The translations under genes and the position numbers were made by a program. This document shows, one piece after another, positions 23,524 to 36,855 of a DNA stretch of 62,500 nt; within the stretch, counting starts at the first letter, position 1; each line of letters begins with the position of its first letter. The stretch lies in contig JBBHKE010000192.1 in assembly GCA_037447655.1 (NCBI GenBank), positions 10,001-72,500 of the forward strand. The letters are read 5' to 3'. Source of the stretch: Zygnema cylindricum (taxonomy: Eukaryota; Streptophyta; Zygnematophyceae; Zygnematales; Zygnemataceae). The notes beneath the pieces are model-generated. The model was not told the origin of the DNA and searched no databases. It saw only the letters and a program-made list of their open reading frames with translations.

Positions 23524-24527
23524 TGTTGAAATTATTGGAATTATGTGGTATTTTCTAGGTCTAAATAGTTCAGTACAATAAGGAAAAAAAACGGCGGACA
23601 GCCATTCTCCACCTCCTCTCTCTACCCACCATACTTGTTGTAGTCACTGAGGGATAGAGAAGGTGGCTGAGCCGTGGCTGTCTTAGCTCAACATACAGGA
23701 CTAAAGAGTGACTTAAGTCACTCTCAACAAAAGGTTGAGTTCGGCAAGACTCGAACCTTCGACCGGCAGAGCGCGGCGTAGCCGTTAGCTCTAACCAGTC
23801 TGTCGTAGAAGTCCGTTAGGAGATATAGGGTTCGATATTTATTTAAACTATTGTATGGTACTGGAATCAATTAACAGGAATTTGAACGAAGGAACATAAA
23901 ACTTGCTAAAGTTTAGTGCGGACGTCATTTCGCACGAAACAATTGAATTCGACATTTGTTTCGACGGTCGACATTTAATGTCTAATTTGTTCCGACGCCA
24001 CATATAATCACCGAGATCGCGGAATGGTCACATTCGCTTTTATGGACTTGGCATGACTTGGCGCCGCGTGGAAGGATGACATTTTGTCGCGGGAATTCCA
24101 ATGAATGTACGGACAACTGAAAAATGACACTCGTTCACTCAGTGGCCTTGTCGTACACAGGCCTTACAGAAAGGACATTGGCCGTAGCACCTTTCTGTAC
24201 TTTGCAGTCATATGATTGGTTTGTACTTCAATAGATAGGGGTTGTGAGAGGGGTTTAAGACTTAGGAAATTTGGTAGGCAGTCACCTCTCTCTAAGAGAG
24301 CTTTATACAAAATTGACATTTTTGCTGGCTCGTAACTCATCGGTTGGTTGGTCGTTTTCAGTGATTCTTTTTGCTACAGACTCAAGAGATTCCAGGATCC
24401 ACAGGGGTGCAATCAAAATGTCAGTTTGCCTTCCTGGACAGCAGTGGTTTGTGTTTGAAGTGGATTAGTTAAATACTATCTAGAGGCTTCTACTATTCTG
24501 TGGTCCAATGGAGGACACAGAATTGCA
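23524..24527 (+). repeat. Copia LTR shared between two copies
   Basis: Starts TGTTGAAATTATTGG after a GGGGAG tract and ends GAATTGCA. It is the 3' LTR of the element on the left and sits where a 5' LTR would be for the deleted copy on the right. Antisense tRNA-like module at about 23740-23814 (B-box complement 23747-23757). Confidence 0.85.
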
Positions 24528-26866
24528 AGGGAGTGCGACACCAGAAAATCGTACCATATAACCGTGAACAAAATGGGGTAGCTGAGAGGTTGAATCGAAC
24601 ACTAAGAGATAGTGCATGCATTATGTTGGCCAAAAAGAAAATAGGAAAGAGACTTTGGGAAGAAGCAATGAATTATGCCAACTACATTAAGAATAGAGTC
24701 TTTACCTCAGTTGTAAAGGGAGTGACACTTTATGAGAGATGGGTTGGAAGAAAACCAGATATCTCACACCTTAAAGTATTCGGTAGCCGAGTTTACACTC
24801 TTGACACGGATAGGAAATATAGGAAACTAGATGCTAAGGGAAAACCTGGATACTTTTTGAGATAAAATGAGGATGTCAAGGGATATAGAGTCTATGACTT
24901 AGCAAAGAAAGATATCATTCTAGTCAAACACCTAGTTATCATAGATGAAGGGAAGTCATTTGACCCCTTCAAATATACAAAGAAGATTAAAATCAGATTT
25001 GAGTCCGAAAGTGAGGAGAACTAGGTCGTTCCCGAAAGTGACATGAGTGAAACCGTGATTGCAAATTCAGGGGAGATCCAAGATACAACAGATTCACCGA
25101 AAACCTCACATACTCCCATGGATTTTGAGGAGATAAAAGAAGTGAGACCAGAATCGGCTTCCACGGACAAGGGAGCCGATGAGACAGTAAGGAGAAATCC
25201 AAGACTTCCATCATATCCAGCTTCAGAGTTTGAGGGAGGGAGAAGGAGCAGCAAAAGGATACAAGAGAAACAGGTTGCTCATAAGGTAACTAAGCTATCT
25301 CATCCTGATGAGCCTCTGTCATACTTGGAGGCAGTTAATAGCCCAGAAAAAGAAAGATGGATTAGAGCCATAAATGATGAGATGGCTTCCATCATGGAAG
25401 CAAATGCCTGGGAACTAGCGGATTGTCCTCCAGACACAAAACCTATTGGATGTTAATGGGTATTTAAACTAAAATTGAACCCATATAATACCATTGAGAG
25501 ATATAGGACTCGATTGGTAGCGAAGGGGTTCACCCAAAAGGAGGGGATTGACTATGAGGAGACCTTTGCTCCAGTTGTTCGGTTCCTATGAGTAAGGATT
25601 CTCCTCTGTCTGGCAGCAGCGGAAGACATGGAAATACACCAGATAGACAATAAGACTGCTTTTCTTAATTATGAGTTAGAGGAAGAAACTTTCATAAGGC
25701 AACCCGAGGGGTTCGTGGAGGAAGGAGAAGAGAGCAAAGTTTGCAGGCTCATAAAGTCTTTATATAGACTGAAGCAGGCTCCACGACAGTAAAATAAAAA
25801 ACAAGATGAGTTTCTCACCGGTCTGGGATATATCTGTATCATCTCTCAACATTCTATCTATATGTTTGAAGATGAGAATGGTGTCATTTTTATTGCAATT
25901 TATGTGGATGATCTGCTTGTGCTTAGTAAGTGTTTGGAAAATATCAATAGGCTAAAGAAAGATCTTAGAAGCAGATTTTATATAAAAGATTTAGGCGAGG
26001 CAAGATACATTTTGGGGATCCAAATGGAGAGAGATAAGGGGAAAAGGATTATCAAACTTACTCAGAAAGAAACAATAGGTAATATGCTTGAGAAATTCCA
26101 GATGGAAAAGGCTAACAGTTGTACCACTCCTATGTACTTGAAAAAAGTAAGCGATGGGAGTGTAGAAGGAGGAGTGATGATCTTAGATGATGAGATGAGT
26201 CCAAAAGAGAGAGAGTGTATGAATTATATCCCTTATAGACAGGTCGTATGAAGTTTCATCTATTTTATCAACTGTACCAGGCCGGACATAGCGGCAGCAC
26301 TTGGAGTACTCAATAGGAGTCTTAATGATCCTAGGAAGAGAGACTGTGAGGCAGCCAAGAGAGTCATGAGATATCTGGTGGGAACTAGAGAGTTATGGTT
26401 CCATTTCGGAGGGGAGCACACTGATATCACTACTTGGAGTGATGCCAGCTATGGGGATGCACCTATGAGAATATGCACTTCTAGATATGTGTTGATTGTG
26501 GGGGAAGGTGCTTGGTGTTGGAGCTGTAAGCAACAAAAGGTGGTTGCTCAGTCTACTATAGAGGCTGAGTACATGACCTCTTATTCTGCTGTGAAAGAGT
26601 TGATGTGGGTCAACTCTTTGTTGCAAGAACTAGGGTATATGAAAGAGGGAGTGCAGGAAGTGTTTTGTGATAATCAAGTTGCCATTGCAATTGCAGCTAA
26701 TCGAAAACATAATTTTAAGGCTAAACATATGGACATAACATTGAGTTTTGTGAGAGAAAAAGTTGAGAATAAGATTGTGAATCTTGTATATAGATCTGAT
26801 GAGGAAATGGTGGCTGATATGATGAAAAAACCAGTGCCTTCTCCCAAGTTAAAATATTGCAAATAA
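24528..26866 (+). pseudogene. Copia internal region lacking gag and protease
   Basis: The LTR joins directly to integrase at GVRHQKIVPYNREQNGVAERLNRT, so primer site, gag, protease and the front of integrase are missing. The joint has a 2-bp microhomology (CA). RT (YVDDLLVLSK near 25900) and RNase H (26366-26866) follow with stops at several places. It probably arose by deletion after a tandem arrangement of LTR-internal-LTR-internal-LTR formed by unequal recombination. Confidence 0.85.
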
Positions 26867-26915
26867 AAGTGTGTACTTAAACTGAAGTTAAAGTTAGTCT
26901 AGAAAATAAAGGGAG

Positions 26916-27935
26916 TGTTGAAATTATTATATTTATATGGCATTTTTTAGGCATGAATACATTAGTAAAAATAGGAAAAGTAAAGCGCAGGCAGCCTGCC
27001 TCCACCTCTTCCCTCTAGCCCCCATACTTGTTGTAGTCACTAAAGGATAAAGAGGGTGGTGGAGTCATGGCAGCTTCAGCTCCATAGGCAGGACTTAACA
27101 GTTACCTAAGTCACTCCCAACAAAAGGTTAAGTATGGCAAGACTCAAACCTCCGACCGGCAAAGCGAGGCGTAGCCGTCAGCTCTAACGGGTCAGTCGTA
27201 GAAGTTCGTTATATCACATGGGGTGCGATATTTATTTAAAAATTGAATAGAACATTAATCAGATTAACGTAACTTAAATAGGAAACATAGAGATATATCA
27301 CATTCAGTGCGTGCATCAAATCCGCCGCACGAAACAAATGAATCGAACATTTATTTCGACGACGTAAATTAAAAGTCCGTCTTCATCCGACGGCGCTAAT
27401 CGTCGCCGAGGTCCCGTAATGGTCACTTTGGCGATTTTCAAACGTGGTGTGATGTGGCGTGAGCTAGCAATACGTGGTACAATAAAATTGAGCAACGGGG
27501 ATCCCAGACGACGTAAGGACGATTCAGACAGTGACACGCGTCCACTCTATGGCCTTGTGGTACAGAGGTCGTACAGAAAGTACATCAGCCACTATACTTT
27601 TTCGATACTTTACAGTCTCTTGATTGGAGCGTACTTGAGTAGATAGGGGTTGTGAGAGGGGTTTGGGGCTTAGGGGATTTGGGTAGATAGCACCTCTCTC
27701 CTAGAGAACTTGTATAAAAGTTGGCATCTTTGTTGCCTCATAACTATTCGGCTGGTTGGCCGTTTTCAATGATTCTTTTTGCTACTGCCTCAGGGGAGTC
27801 CATGCTGCAAACGGGTGCAGTCAGACTGTCACTTTGCCATCTTGGGTATCAATGGTTGTGGCTTGAAGTGGGTTAGTAAAATGCTATCTAGAGGCTTCAT
27901 GTATTCTGTAGTCCAATGGAGGACACAGAATTGCA
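26916..27935 (+). repeat. Copia LTR (3' of the deleted copy)
   Basis: Starts TGTTGAAATTATTATA after GGGAG and ends GAATTGCA, 1,020 bp, with an antisense tRNA-like module at about 27132-27207 (B-box complement 27140-27150). The next base belongs to a minus-strand Copia fragment, so an inversion or independent insertion boundary lies at 27935/27936. Confidence 0.85.
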
Positions 27936-29372
27936 CATTCTTTGGTTACCCTTATCTGCTGTGAAGTAGACTTCATCCCCATACTTAGTTGTAAAGACTC
28001 ATTTTCTGGAAAAGGTATCAAATTCCTTATCATCTAATACAAATGTAGAGACAAGATTTTTACTCAGCTGAGGAATGTAGAGTACATTTTTGAAGGTGAG
28101 TATAGAAGTCTTACCCTCAACTACAATTTTCAAAATTATCGAACCCACTAGATCAATAGTAACTACTTTCCCATCCCCATACTTTATCTTTATAGTAGAG
28201 ATCTTTTTAGCTTGGTAAAGAGGTGACTGTCAGGACACATATGCATAGATGCACCTGAATCGCTGATCCATCCTTCCTCTGGAGCTTCATGAATGGCTCC
28301 AAGGGCACACTTCTGTTTACGAGTGATCTCGTTCTCTCCTAGATTTTTGTCAACAAGGAACTCCTCATCCTCCTCCTCAGAGGACTCGTCCTCCTTGTCA
28401 TCCCTTTCACTTGTGTGACCACAAGTGCATTTTTATTCCCTCCTAAAGAACCCCCTCCACGGTACTCTTCGTGCCTCAGCTATGACAACTTCGTACACTC
28501 CGCCATGAAATGTCTTGGCTTTTTGCAGAAAATGACAAATACCCTTTGGGGGCCTTCGTCCTCCAAACTGATCTCTTTCTCCTTTGAAGCTGTTGTACAG
28601 CTTCCTCAAATCATTCCCTCACTGGTTCGTTCCGGCAGCTAGAGGTTGGATGCTCTTTCCACCACTCAAGATCTCAATAGTGTTCTCTTGCACAAGTATC
28701 ATTCAGACCACAGTGTTCCACTTCTAAGAACTGTCATTCATTTCCTACACTCGGTACACTATGTTCTCATACTCATCAGGCAACTTTATGATGACAGTGT
28801 TGACTTTCATTTTCATTCTACGTGTCCACCTCGCACTCTCCATCTCGATATAAAAACAAGAGAGATCATTACACTAGTCTAACATTTTTCTCCCTTTGTA
28901 AGTGTAATCCCCTAACCTTTGCTCAACCAACTGGAGATCTTGAATGGTACCAGCTCTATAGATCTCCACTAAGGTCTTCCACAAATCCTCAACCTTGATA
29001 ATGTGAAGGTGTGCTAGAGCTTGAGTAACGTGCCTCAGAATGAAATGCTTTGCAGCCATGTTTGTGTATTCCCATGTTTGAAACTCGTTTTTTTCGGGCT
29101 TCACGGCCGCCGCTTCGGGTGCCGTGGAGATAGTAGTGAGAGGTGTCTGCTTCCCTTTCCCATTTTCGGACACACTGCTCTCCCCATCGTCTGCCTCATC
29201 CGTTGGGGCAGATAGTGCAGTAGAAAACCACACACCAATAAACCTTGATGGGATTCCCTGAGATGGTCGTTTCACGTGTCCACTGACGATACCCCTGTAT
29301 CGTTTTTCACACAAAGCCTCTGTCATCATGGCTTCCCAGTAAATGAACCCAGATCCGTTGAAGATGGGCACC
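27936..29372 (-). pseudogene. Minus-strand Copia gag-protease fragment
   Basis: Read on the minus strand it starts VPIFNGSGFIYWEAMMTEALCEKRY, goes through gag (TALSAPTDEADDGESSVSENGKGKQ) and decayed zinc-knuckle and protease regions, and stops abruptly at KGNQRM, the start of the pre-integrase domain. The conserved start without stops shows what the intact gag N terminus looks like. The primer site is missing: LTR and gag are joined with loss of about 20 bp. A Met upstream in the LTR (at 29392) keeps the frame open by chance. Confidence 0.8.
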
Positions 29373-30406
29373 TGCAACTCTAAGACCTCCATAGGTCCTC
29401 AGAGTAGGGAGCTCACACAAAGCCTCTAGGATAACCTAGACCCCTTTGTGTTTCAGCAAGAACAACTGCCACCCTGGCAGACAAAAACTCTAAGCACCTT
29501 CACCCCTATGAAGGCAAGACTCCCTTGAGACTATAGCAAAAAGAATCTCTGAATTTGCTCCCCTGAGCAGTAAGTTATGGATGGTCAAATTGACCTTTTA
29601 TACAAAAGCTCTGTGGGAGAGAGGGTCCAATCTATCAAATTTTTCTAAGTCCTATCTCTCTCTAAAAATATATCTATTGAAGTACGGCACCAATCATAAT
29701 ATTGTGTCGTACAGAAAGGTACAGGTGTTGGTGTACTTTCTGAACAGCCATTGTACGACATGGCCAACAAGTCAACACATGTCATTTTTGGATTCGTTCC
29801 TGTAATCCCCGGAGATGCCGTAATCTAATATGGTTGTGCCACGTGTTAATCGATGTGACGTCGACCGCAAACCGCCGAAAACCTATTACGCGATCTCGAC
29901 ATGCTTTGCGTCCGTCCGATTAAACCGGATTTCAATCGTAGCCGTCATAAATACTTGCGCGATATTTGTTTTGCCTTCGAAACAAACTGCGTGGTATTTG
30001 TTTCTGATGTTCCGTACGCCGTACAACACAAACTGTATCTATGTCCAAATATCCACTTAAATGATATAGCCTACGTGTCAATATTTATATGATTATCAAA
30101 CCCCATATCGTATAACGTTGATCTTAGACTAATAGGCTAAGGCTATCGGCTACCGGTGGCTCTGACAGACGGCAGGTACCACGTTTAAATCCCGGGTCCG
30201 TCAATTCCTATTTTGGTAAATCTACCAATCTAATGTATGTCCCCGTTTGGATAGCATAGGCGGCCATGGCTCTATCTCCCTCTCCAACTTTCCGTGACTG
30301 CGACAAGAGTGGGAGATGGAGAGAGGAGTTAGAGGCAGACTGCCTCTGCTTCTTTTCTGCATTTTGCAAAACCTAGAAAATACTAAAATAACCTTTAATT
30401 TCTACA
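29373..30406 (-). repeat. Minus-strand Copia LTR shared by two internal regions
   Basis: On the minus strand it starts TGTAGAAATTAAAGG (30406) and ends TTAGAGTTGCA (29373), 1,034 bp. The higher-coordinate side joins a polypurine tract and RNase H (so it is a 3' LTR there) and the lower side joins gag (so it is a 5' LTR there). Its tRNA-like module lies at about 30128-30200 on the plus strand, that is, antisense to the element, like all others. Confidence 0.85.
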
Positions 30407-33400
30407 CTCCCTTTTATTTTCTAGTCACTCTTTATTTTAAGACCACACTTCTCTTTGCAGAAAATTAGTTTAGGGGAAGGCACAGGTTTGGTCATTATAT
30501 CTACTACCATTTCACTATGTGGTTTCCTCCAAACTGATTATCTTGTTTTCTACTTTCTCCCTTACAAAACTAAGTCTAATGTCCATGTGTTTGGCTTTAA
30601 AGTGAAGTTTAGGATTGGCATAAATGGCAATGGCTGCCTCATTATCACAAAACACTTTTTGGCCACCACTCTTAAGATGACCAAGCTCACCAAGCAAAGA
30701 CTTGACCCACCTTAATTCTTTTACAGCAGAGCAAGAAGCCATGTACTCAGCCTCCATGGTGGATTGAGGAATGACCTTTTGCTGCTTGTTGCTTCAGCAG
30801 CAAGCCCCATCACCCACATACAATACATATCTAGATGTGCATCTCCTCATAGGAGCATCTTCATAGCTGGCATCACTCCAAGTGGTGATGTCAGTATTGT
30901 TCCCACCCAAATGGAACCATAGATCTCTAGTCCATGTGAGATATCTAAGGACTCTCTTAGCTGCCTCCCAATCTTTCTTAGTGGGAGCATTCAGACTCCT
31001 ACTTAGTACTCCTACAGCTGCGGCTATGTCCGGACGGGTACAATTCATAAAAAACATTAGGTTGCCCACTACTTGTTTATAAGGGATGGTCTGTATAAAT
31101 CTTCTCTCTTCCAGGCCTACCTCATCATCTAAGATTATAACTCCCTCTTTCACACTCCCTTCACTTCCCTTCTTTAATTCCCAAGAATGGTACAACCATT
31201 AGCCTTGTCTATTTGAAATTTTTTTAGCATGTTTCCAATGGCCTCCTTTTAAGTTAATCTTATTATCTTTCTATCTCTGTATCTCTCTACCTGAATTCCC
31301 AAAATATACCTTGCTTCTCCCATATCTTTCATCTCAAATTTTCCTTTTAAATCATTATTCAACATATTTATTTTATTTATGGATTTACTTAAAACAAGCA
31401 AATCATCAACATAAATTACAATAAAAATAATTTCTTCCTCATCTTCAAACAAATAATTGGAGTGATCTGAGCTGATCCGAATATATCCCAAACCTGTAAA
31501 AAACAAATCGAGCTTCTTGTTCCATTGCGGGGGCACCTGTTTTAGCCCATACAAAGATTTGATCAATTAGCATACCTTGCTTTCCTCCCCTTGCTCCACA
31601 AATACCTCGGGCTGTCACATAAAAATTTCCTCTTCCAACTCCCCATGTAGGAAGGCCGTCTTGATGTCCAACTGATGCTTCTGCTGCCGCCATACTGAGA
31701 AGTATCTGAACCGAAGGAATCGTGACGACCGGAGCAAAAGTCTCCTCGTAGTCAATTCCCTCTTTCTGGGTAAATCCTTTCACCACTAACCGAGCCTTGT
31801 AGCGCTCAATGGTGTTATCCGGGTTAAGTTTCAGCTTAAATACCCACTTACACCAAATTGGCTTCCTGTCACGAGGACAATCCACCAATTCCCATGTATC
31901 GCCCGCCATAATTGAGGCCATCTCCTCATTAATAGTTGTCTTCCACCGGTTTCTCTCACGACAAGTTATTGCCTCATTATAAGTTTGAGGTTCATCGGGG
32001 TGAGACTGTTTCGTTACCTTATTGTTAACTTGTTTCTCTTACAGTCTTTTGACCCTTTTCTTCCTCCCTTAACCTTGGTTGACGGAATAGATGGTTTCTT
32101 TGGATTCTTCCGAACAGTTTCTACTTCTCCCCTATTCCTTGATTCCGGGTTGATTTCCACCACGTCTTCCGCTTCGGTTGGAGTTAATACTAGGGGTTCC
32201 ACGTTTGGGTCCTTCTCGATCTGATCCGTACCTGCAAGATCATCATCTTCTTGAAATCCTGGATAGTTAGGAAGCTCAAAGTCATCAAAATTCTCTGCCT
32301 CAAATCTGATTTTGACTGTCTTTGTATGCTTAAAGGGATCTATAGATTTTCCTTCATCCATAACCACTATGTGCTTCACTAGGATAATATCCTTTCTTTT
32401 GAGATCATAGACTCTATATCCTTTTACATCTTCATCATATCCTAGTAGATATCTTGGTTTTCCTTTTGGGTCTAACTTCCAGTTTGACCGATCTGTGTCT
32501 AAACTGAACACTTGACTACCGAATACCTTTAAGTGTGAAACATTTGGTTTTCGCCCTGTCCATCTCTCATAGGGTGTTTGGCCTTTTACTGCTAAAGTAA
32601 GAACAATATTTTTGAGATAATTTGCACAGTTCATTGCTTCGGCCCAAAACTTCTTTCCTATCTTCTTACCTGACAGCATACTCCTACCACTATCACTCAG
32701 TGTTCTATTTAATCTTTCAGCTACACCATTCTGCTCAAGATTTTCAGGAACTGTCTTTTGGTGTTCCACTCCATCTTCTCTCAGAAATATCCTCAAATTG
32801 GTTAGAGGTATACTCTCTTCCATTGTCTCTCCTTACTCTCTTGATTGAGGTTTCATGGAGTTTTTCACTCCATGCTTTATATTGTCTAAAACATTCCTTA
32901 GCCTCTAACTTATTTTTCAAGAAATACACCCTGGAATACCGAGACCAATCATCGGTGATAGTCGTCATAAATCTCTTCCCCCCGGGTGATGGCACTCTGG
33001 CCGGACCCAAATATCTGTATGTATTAAATCTAGAATCTTTTCTCCCTTATAGGTGGCAGTTTTTGGGAAAGGTCACCTGTGTGCTTTACCTTGAGCACAT
33101 CCACTACAATCCCTTAGATTCTCACTCTCACCGAACTGAATTCCTTCCACTACTCCCATCTTTTTCATCTTTCTTAACTTATCTAGATTCACATGCCCAA
33201 GCCTCTTATGCCACAACATTATATCATGAACACCAGCATAATAAAATTTCTTCTTTTTATTGCTTAAAATCAGCCTAAACATCCCTTGGCTACCTTTTTC
33301 AGTATTGAAATAAACTTCCTCCTCAAAACTAGCAGTAAAGACTCCTTTCCTACTGCTAGTATCAAAACCTTTATCATCTAATACAGACGTAGAGATGAGG

Positions 33401-34558
33401 TTTTTGTTCAGCTCCGGAATAAACAATACATCGGAGAATATAACTATGGATGTCTTTCCTTCTACTAACACTTTCAGATCTACCGATCTTACAAGAGTAG
33501 GAGTGACTATCCTCTCATCCCCGTACTCAATCTCCTCGGTGGGAATTTTTCTTATCTTAGTGAACATGTGTTTATCCTTACACATGTGCATAGAGGCACC
33601 TAAATCTACAATCCAGTCTGCTTCACCTTTCAATCCAATGAAAGCACATTTCTTCTTTCGTGGAATTTCGACCTCGTTTTTGGCTTCCAACTCCTCATCC
33701 AATACGAGTTCATCGTCCTCGTCGTCAGATTCTGCCTCATGTACCTGTGTCAAAAGTGCCTTTTTCTTTCCTCTCGAGGGTCAATTAGTCTGCCCCTCTT
33801 TTAACCGCAACTCGGTTAACTTAGTGCACTCAGCCATATAGTGCCCTGGTTTCTTACAAAAATGGCACAAACCCTTGGGAGTCCTTAGTCCAAACTCCTC
33901 GGTCTGATTTTTCTGCCCCTCCCCTCTATAATTTCCGGCTGGTTTCCTTGAATCATTGTTCCTCCAATCGGTCCTAGCTGCCAAGGCTTGCCCACTCTTT
34001 CCTCCCCTTCGAATCATAATCGTATTCTCCCGAACGAGAATCATCCCTACCACTGAATTCCAAATCCACCTTGAGTCTGGCAAGTCCTGCACACGGTTGA
34101 CTATATTTTTGAACTCATCTCGTAACTTCATGAGCAAACAGTTAACCTTCATCTTTTCAGTTTAAACGTGTCCAACATTCTCTAGCTCCATGAAAAGTGT
34201 TGCAAGCTCATTACAAAAATCCAACATCTTCCCCCCCTTGTATACATATGCGTCTATTTTCTGATCAGCCAACTGTTGTTGCTAGATCGTACCACTTTGG
34301 TACATCTCTATGAGAGCCACCCAAAGATCGGATGCCCTCTCTACCTGCAAATGAGGAGATGCAAGCCCTTGAGTAAGATGGCGGAGGATGAAGTGCTTAG
34401 CCGCCATATTGTTCTAGTCCCAGGTATCGATATCATTCTCCTCATTCCTCGGAATAGGTGACATGAATGTCGAACCGGTTGCTATTGGTATGACAGTCTC
34501 CTTCTCCTTTCCTTTGTCCAACACCTCCCCTTCTTTTGTCTCCTCGGTTGATAATAGC
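30407..34558 (-). pseudogene. Minus-strand Copia internal region, nearly complete
   Basis: From high to low coordinates: gag truncated near 34558, with ASPHLQ and an intact zinc knuckle CHFCKKPGHYMAEC (33781-34152); protease IVDLGASMHMC with Ser changed to Leu, and the pre-integrase domain HKRLGHVNLDKL (33073-33753); integrase with RRDNGREY and LEQNGVAERL (32014-33010); RT with YVDDLLVLSK (31249-31921); RNase H (30515-31195). Frames are interrupted about six times. The 5' LTR is missing; gag runs into a Harbinger-like remnant. It is less decayed than the plus-strand copies of 16920-26866. Confidence 0.85.
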
Positions 34559-34897
34559 GTCGACGTCACAAATTCTATCTATTTATAATTTGAGCGTGAC
34601 ATCAAAATGTCACAAACCCTAAACGTCTACAATGCCACATGTAGCTAGACATCTACAACAGTCGCTATTTTGTAAACATCATCAATTGTCGCGAGTTTTG
34701 TATTCCTCTTCAACCGTCACAAATTAAACCCACATCTACATCCGTCACAATCTAAAGTTACGATTTCATTTCTTTACACACAAATGCTCTGAAAGTAGTA
34801 CTGGGAATCTTCGCTAGAAGACAAAGTAACAAGCTTGAAAATCTTCGCTAAAAGATAAAGTAACAAGCCTAAGTTTTGGTTACATGCGAAAGTACCC
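34559..34897. mobile_element. PIF/Harbinger-like remnant (one end)
   Basis: Words GTCACAAACCCTAAACGTCTACAA and similar match the inside of the elements at 37502-38450 and 56967-57905. It ends TTACATGCGAAAGTACCC followed by TAA (34898-34900), as the family does. The other end was lost or lies beyond the Copia cluster that cuts it. Confidence 0.5.
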
Positions 34898-34900
34898 TAA

Positions 34901-35912
34901 AAAAAAGTAACAACCTGCAAGCCAAAAAAATATTATTGGACAATCACGACAGCCGCCTCAAATAAAGTGGGTGAATAATTGCAAGTTATCGCATAGGTTG
35001 AGGGAGGTGGCCGACCGTACGATTACTGATTTCATGCGGCCTTCGTACAAAATGCACGCACTTTTTGAGCATAGATTGTGAGCGACGTATTGAATATCGC
35101 ATACGATATGAAAGTTGTCCCATATCGTAAATCAATGGCACTTTTAATAACCAGTATCGTGCATCGAGAAAATGCCTTTTATGCAACTCTTTTCAAATAA
35201 CAAGCGCCGCTCGGATTGGCATGTCTATATAAAAATTAGTTCACATGGAAACGCCCTTGTATTGAATAGAGCGCTTTGAATATTATAGGCGAATTGCGAC
35301 ATATCAGTATCTCAATTTGTTCACATTTAAGAAGCACCAAATTGAACAAAAATCCTATTTCGACATGACAATGACCGAAAAATGTAGCTTGTTTTAATGC
35401 ATTGAAATGAACTTTGTTTAAACAGTAAGATCTATATGGTGATGGTGGGCAATCGAAAGGCATTGAGTAGAAATGAAGAGAAAGTAGTGGAAATAGTCAA
35501 TAGTATAATAGTAGAAATGAGTTATATTCGATGAAGCTTTTAGTAGATTTTTCTTTGACACAATGACGTCATGCCAAACAAATGCAAAAGCTTTGTTATC
35601 CTTTTTGCCCTGAAATAGTCTATCTCAATCATTACGAAAGTGTGTCTGTTCATGTATTCTAAATTTCTAACTTTTTAAGTTACTTTATTTGATATCGCTC
35701 TAGAAAACTAGGCGTTAAAGATGTTTTCGCCAAGATGATAAACGCACAATATGCACTGCACCAAGCGCAAGCGCAACAACCATTCCGATTCGCGCTAGCC
35801 ACGACAACCGGCTCAACAAAATACGCAGATATGTGTTAGGCCGAAGCCTTTTCTTCCCTCTGTCTCACTTCTCTCTCTCATAAACACTCACGTGTCACAA
35901 AACCTTCATTCG
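34901..35912. other. Non-coding stretch, nothing recognised
   Basis: AT-rich with GTACG words. Small frames at 34986-35463 show no domain. No repeat partner found. Confidence 0.35.
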
Positions 35913-35986
35913 CTACACCGCGAATCGTAATTAGCAATATGTACGATAATTACGTCGCCCCAAATTTGACTCTATCACCGTAAATA

Positions 35987-36855
35987 TTTTAAAAAAGGTA
36001 ATTTATATCTTGTCTCTATTTTAGTTTAGTCTCTATTCAAAAAAGTGGTAGACTGAGGTATAGGGCATTTTTACCAGAATGTCGCCCTTAACCAAATTTA
36101 AACCTGCGTCCTATAGATTGTATATGACGGGACGCCTTAACCATTAAGGCGCTACGAAACAGTGAACTCATTATATTTGATACGTACTTAAAATGTGACA
36201 CAACGGCAAATTCACACCAAACTGAATACGAGACACATATGAAACAATTCATTCACGAACACGAACAATTCATTCACGAACGTCAATCTGAACCGTGTAA
36301 ATTTAATTGAGCGGACGGTCGTCGTAGCAACCCCCACCCGGAATGAGCTTTTAGCGGCCTTTGGAGATAGCGTCACGCAATGCCACGTGGCGTCACACTA
36401 TTGGATACCAGAGAAGATGGGAGGAGGAACCATGGCTCCCGATTTAACAGGCGTCTTCTTGAAGGCCATGTTGTACAATGGTCGTACAATAAGTACATCG
36501 GCCACTGTACATTTTTGGACTATATAGTGTTCCTATTGGACTAAGGTTTAGTAATAGGTAGCTGAGAGTAGGCAGACTATGACTTAATAATATATGAGGC
36601 GCCTCTGTCCATATGACCTTCTGTATAAATAGTTTGTCTTTAGCCAGCCATAACTAATTGCTCAGGGGAGAAAATTCAGTGATTCTTTTTGCGTTGGACT
36701 CAACGGAGTCTTGTCCTCACAAAGTTGAGGCTGGTCAGAGTCATTTTCTGCCAGGGTGGCAGTTATTATTAGGGAAATCAAAGTGGGTTGATGCTATTTT
36801 AGTGGCTACTTGTGAACTGTGCATTCTGTGGGGCAACGGAGCCCACAGATTCTCA
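35987..36855 (+). repeat. Solo Copia LTR
   Basis: 869 bp aligned end to end with the LTR of the young element (shared stretch near 36400: AGAAGATGGGAGGAGGAACC). It is flanked by a 5-bp duplication AAATA (35982-35986 and 36856-36860), so an element inserted here and recombined away between its LTRs. It starts TTTTAAAAAAGG, a decayed TGTTGAAAAG, and ends CAGATTCTCA. Antisense tRNA-like module at about 36085-36157. Confidence 0.85.

Larger units (their letters stand above)
16920..24527 (+). mobile_element. Older Copia element with interrupted RT
   Basis: Two LTRs (16920-17930 and 23524-24527) enclose a complete but decayed internal region of the same lineage as the young copy. The primer site at 17931-17945 reads GGTTACGGGCCCACC, the same half-tRNA site with the ATG changed to ACG. 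The RT is split by about 1.23 kb of foreign DNA (21281-22515). No matching 5-bp target duplication was found at the outer ends, because the right side continues straight into another copy. Confidence 0.85.
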
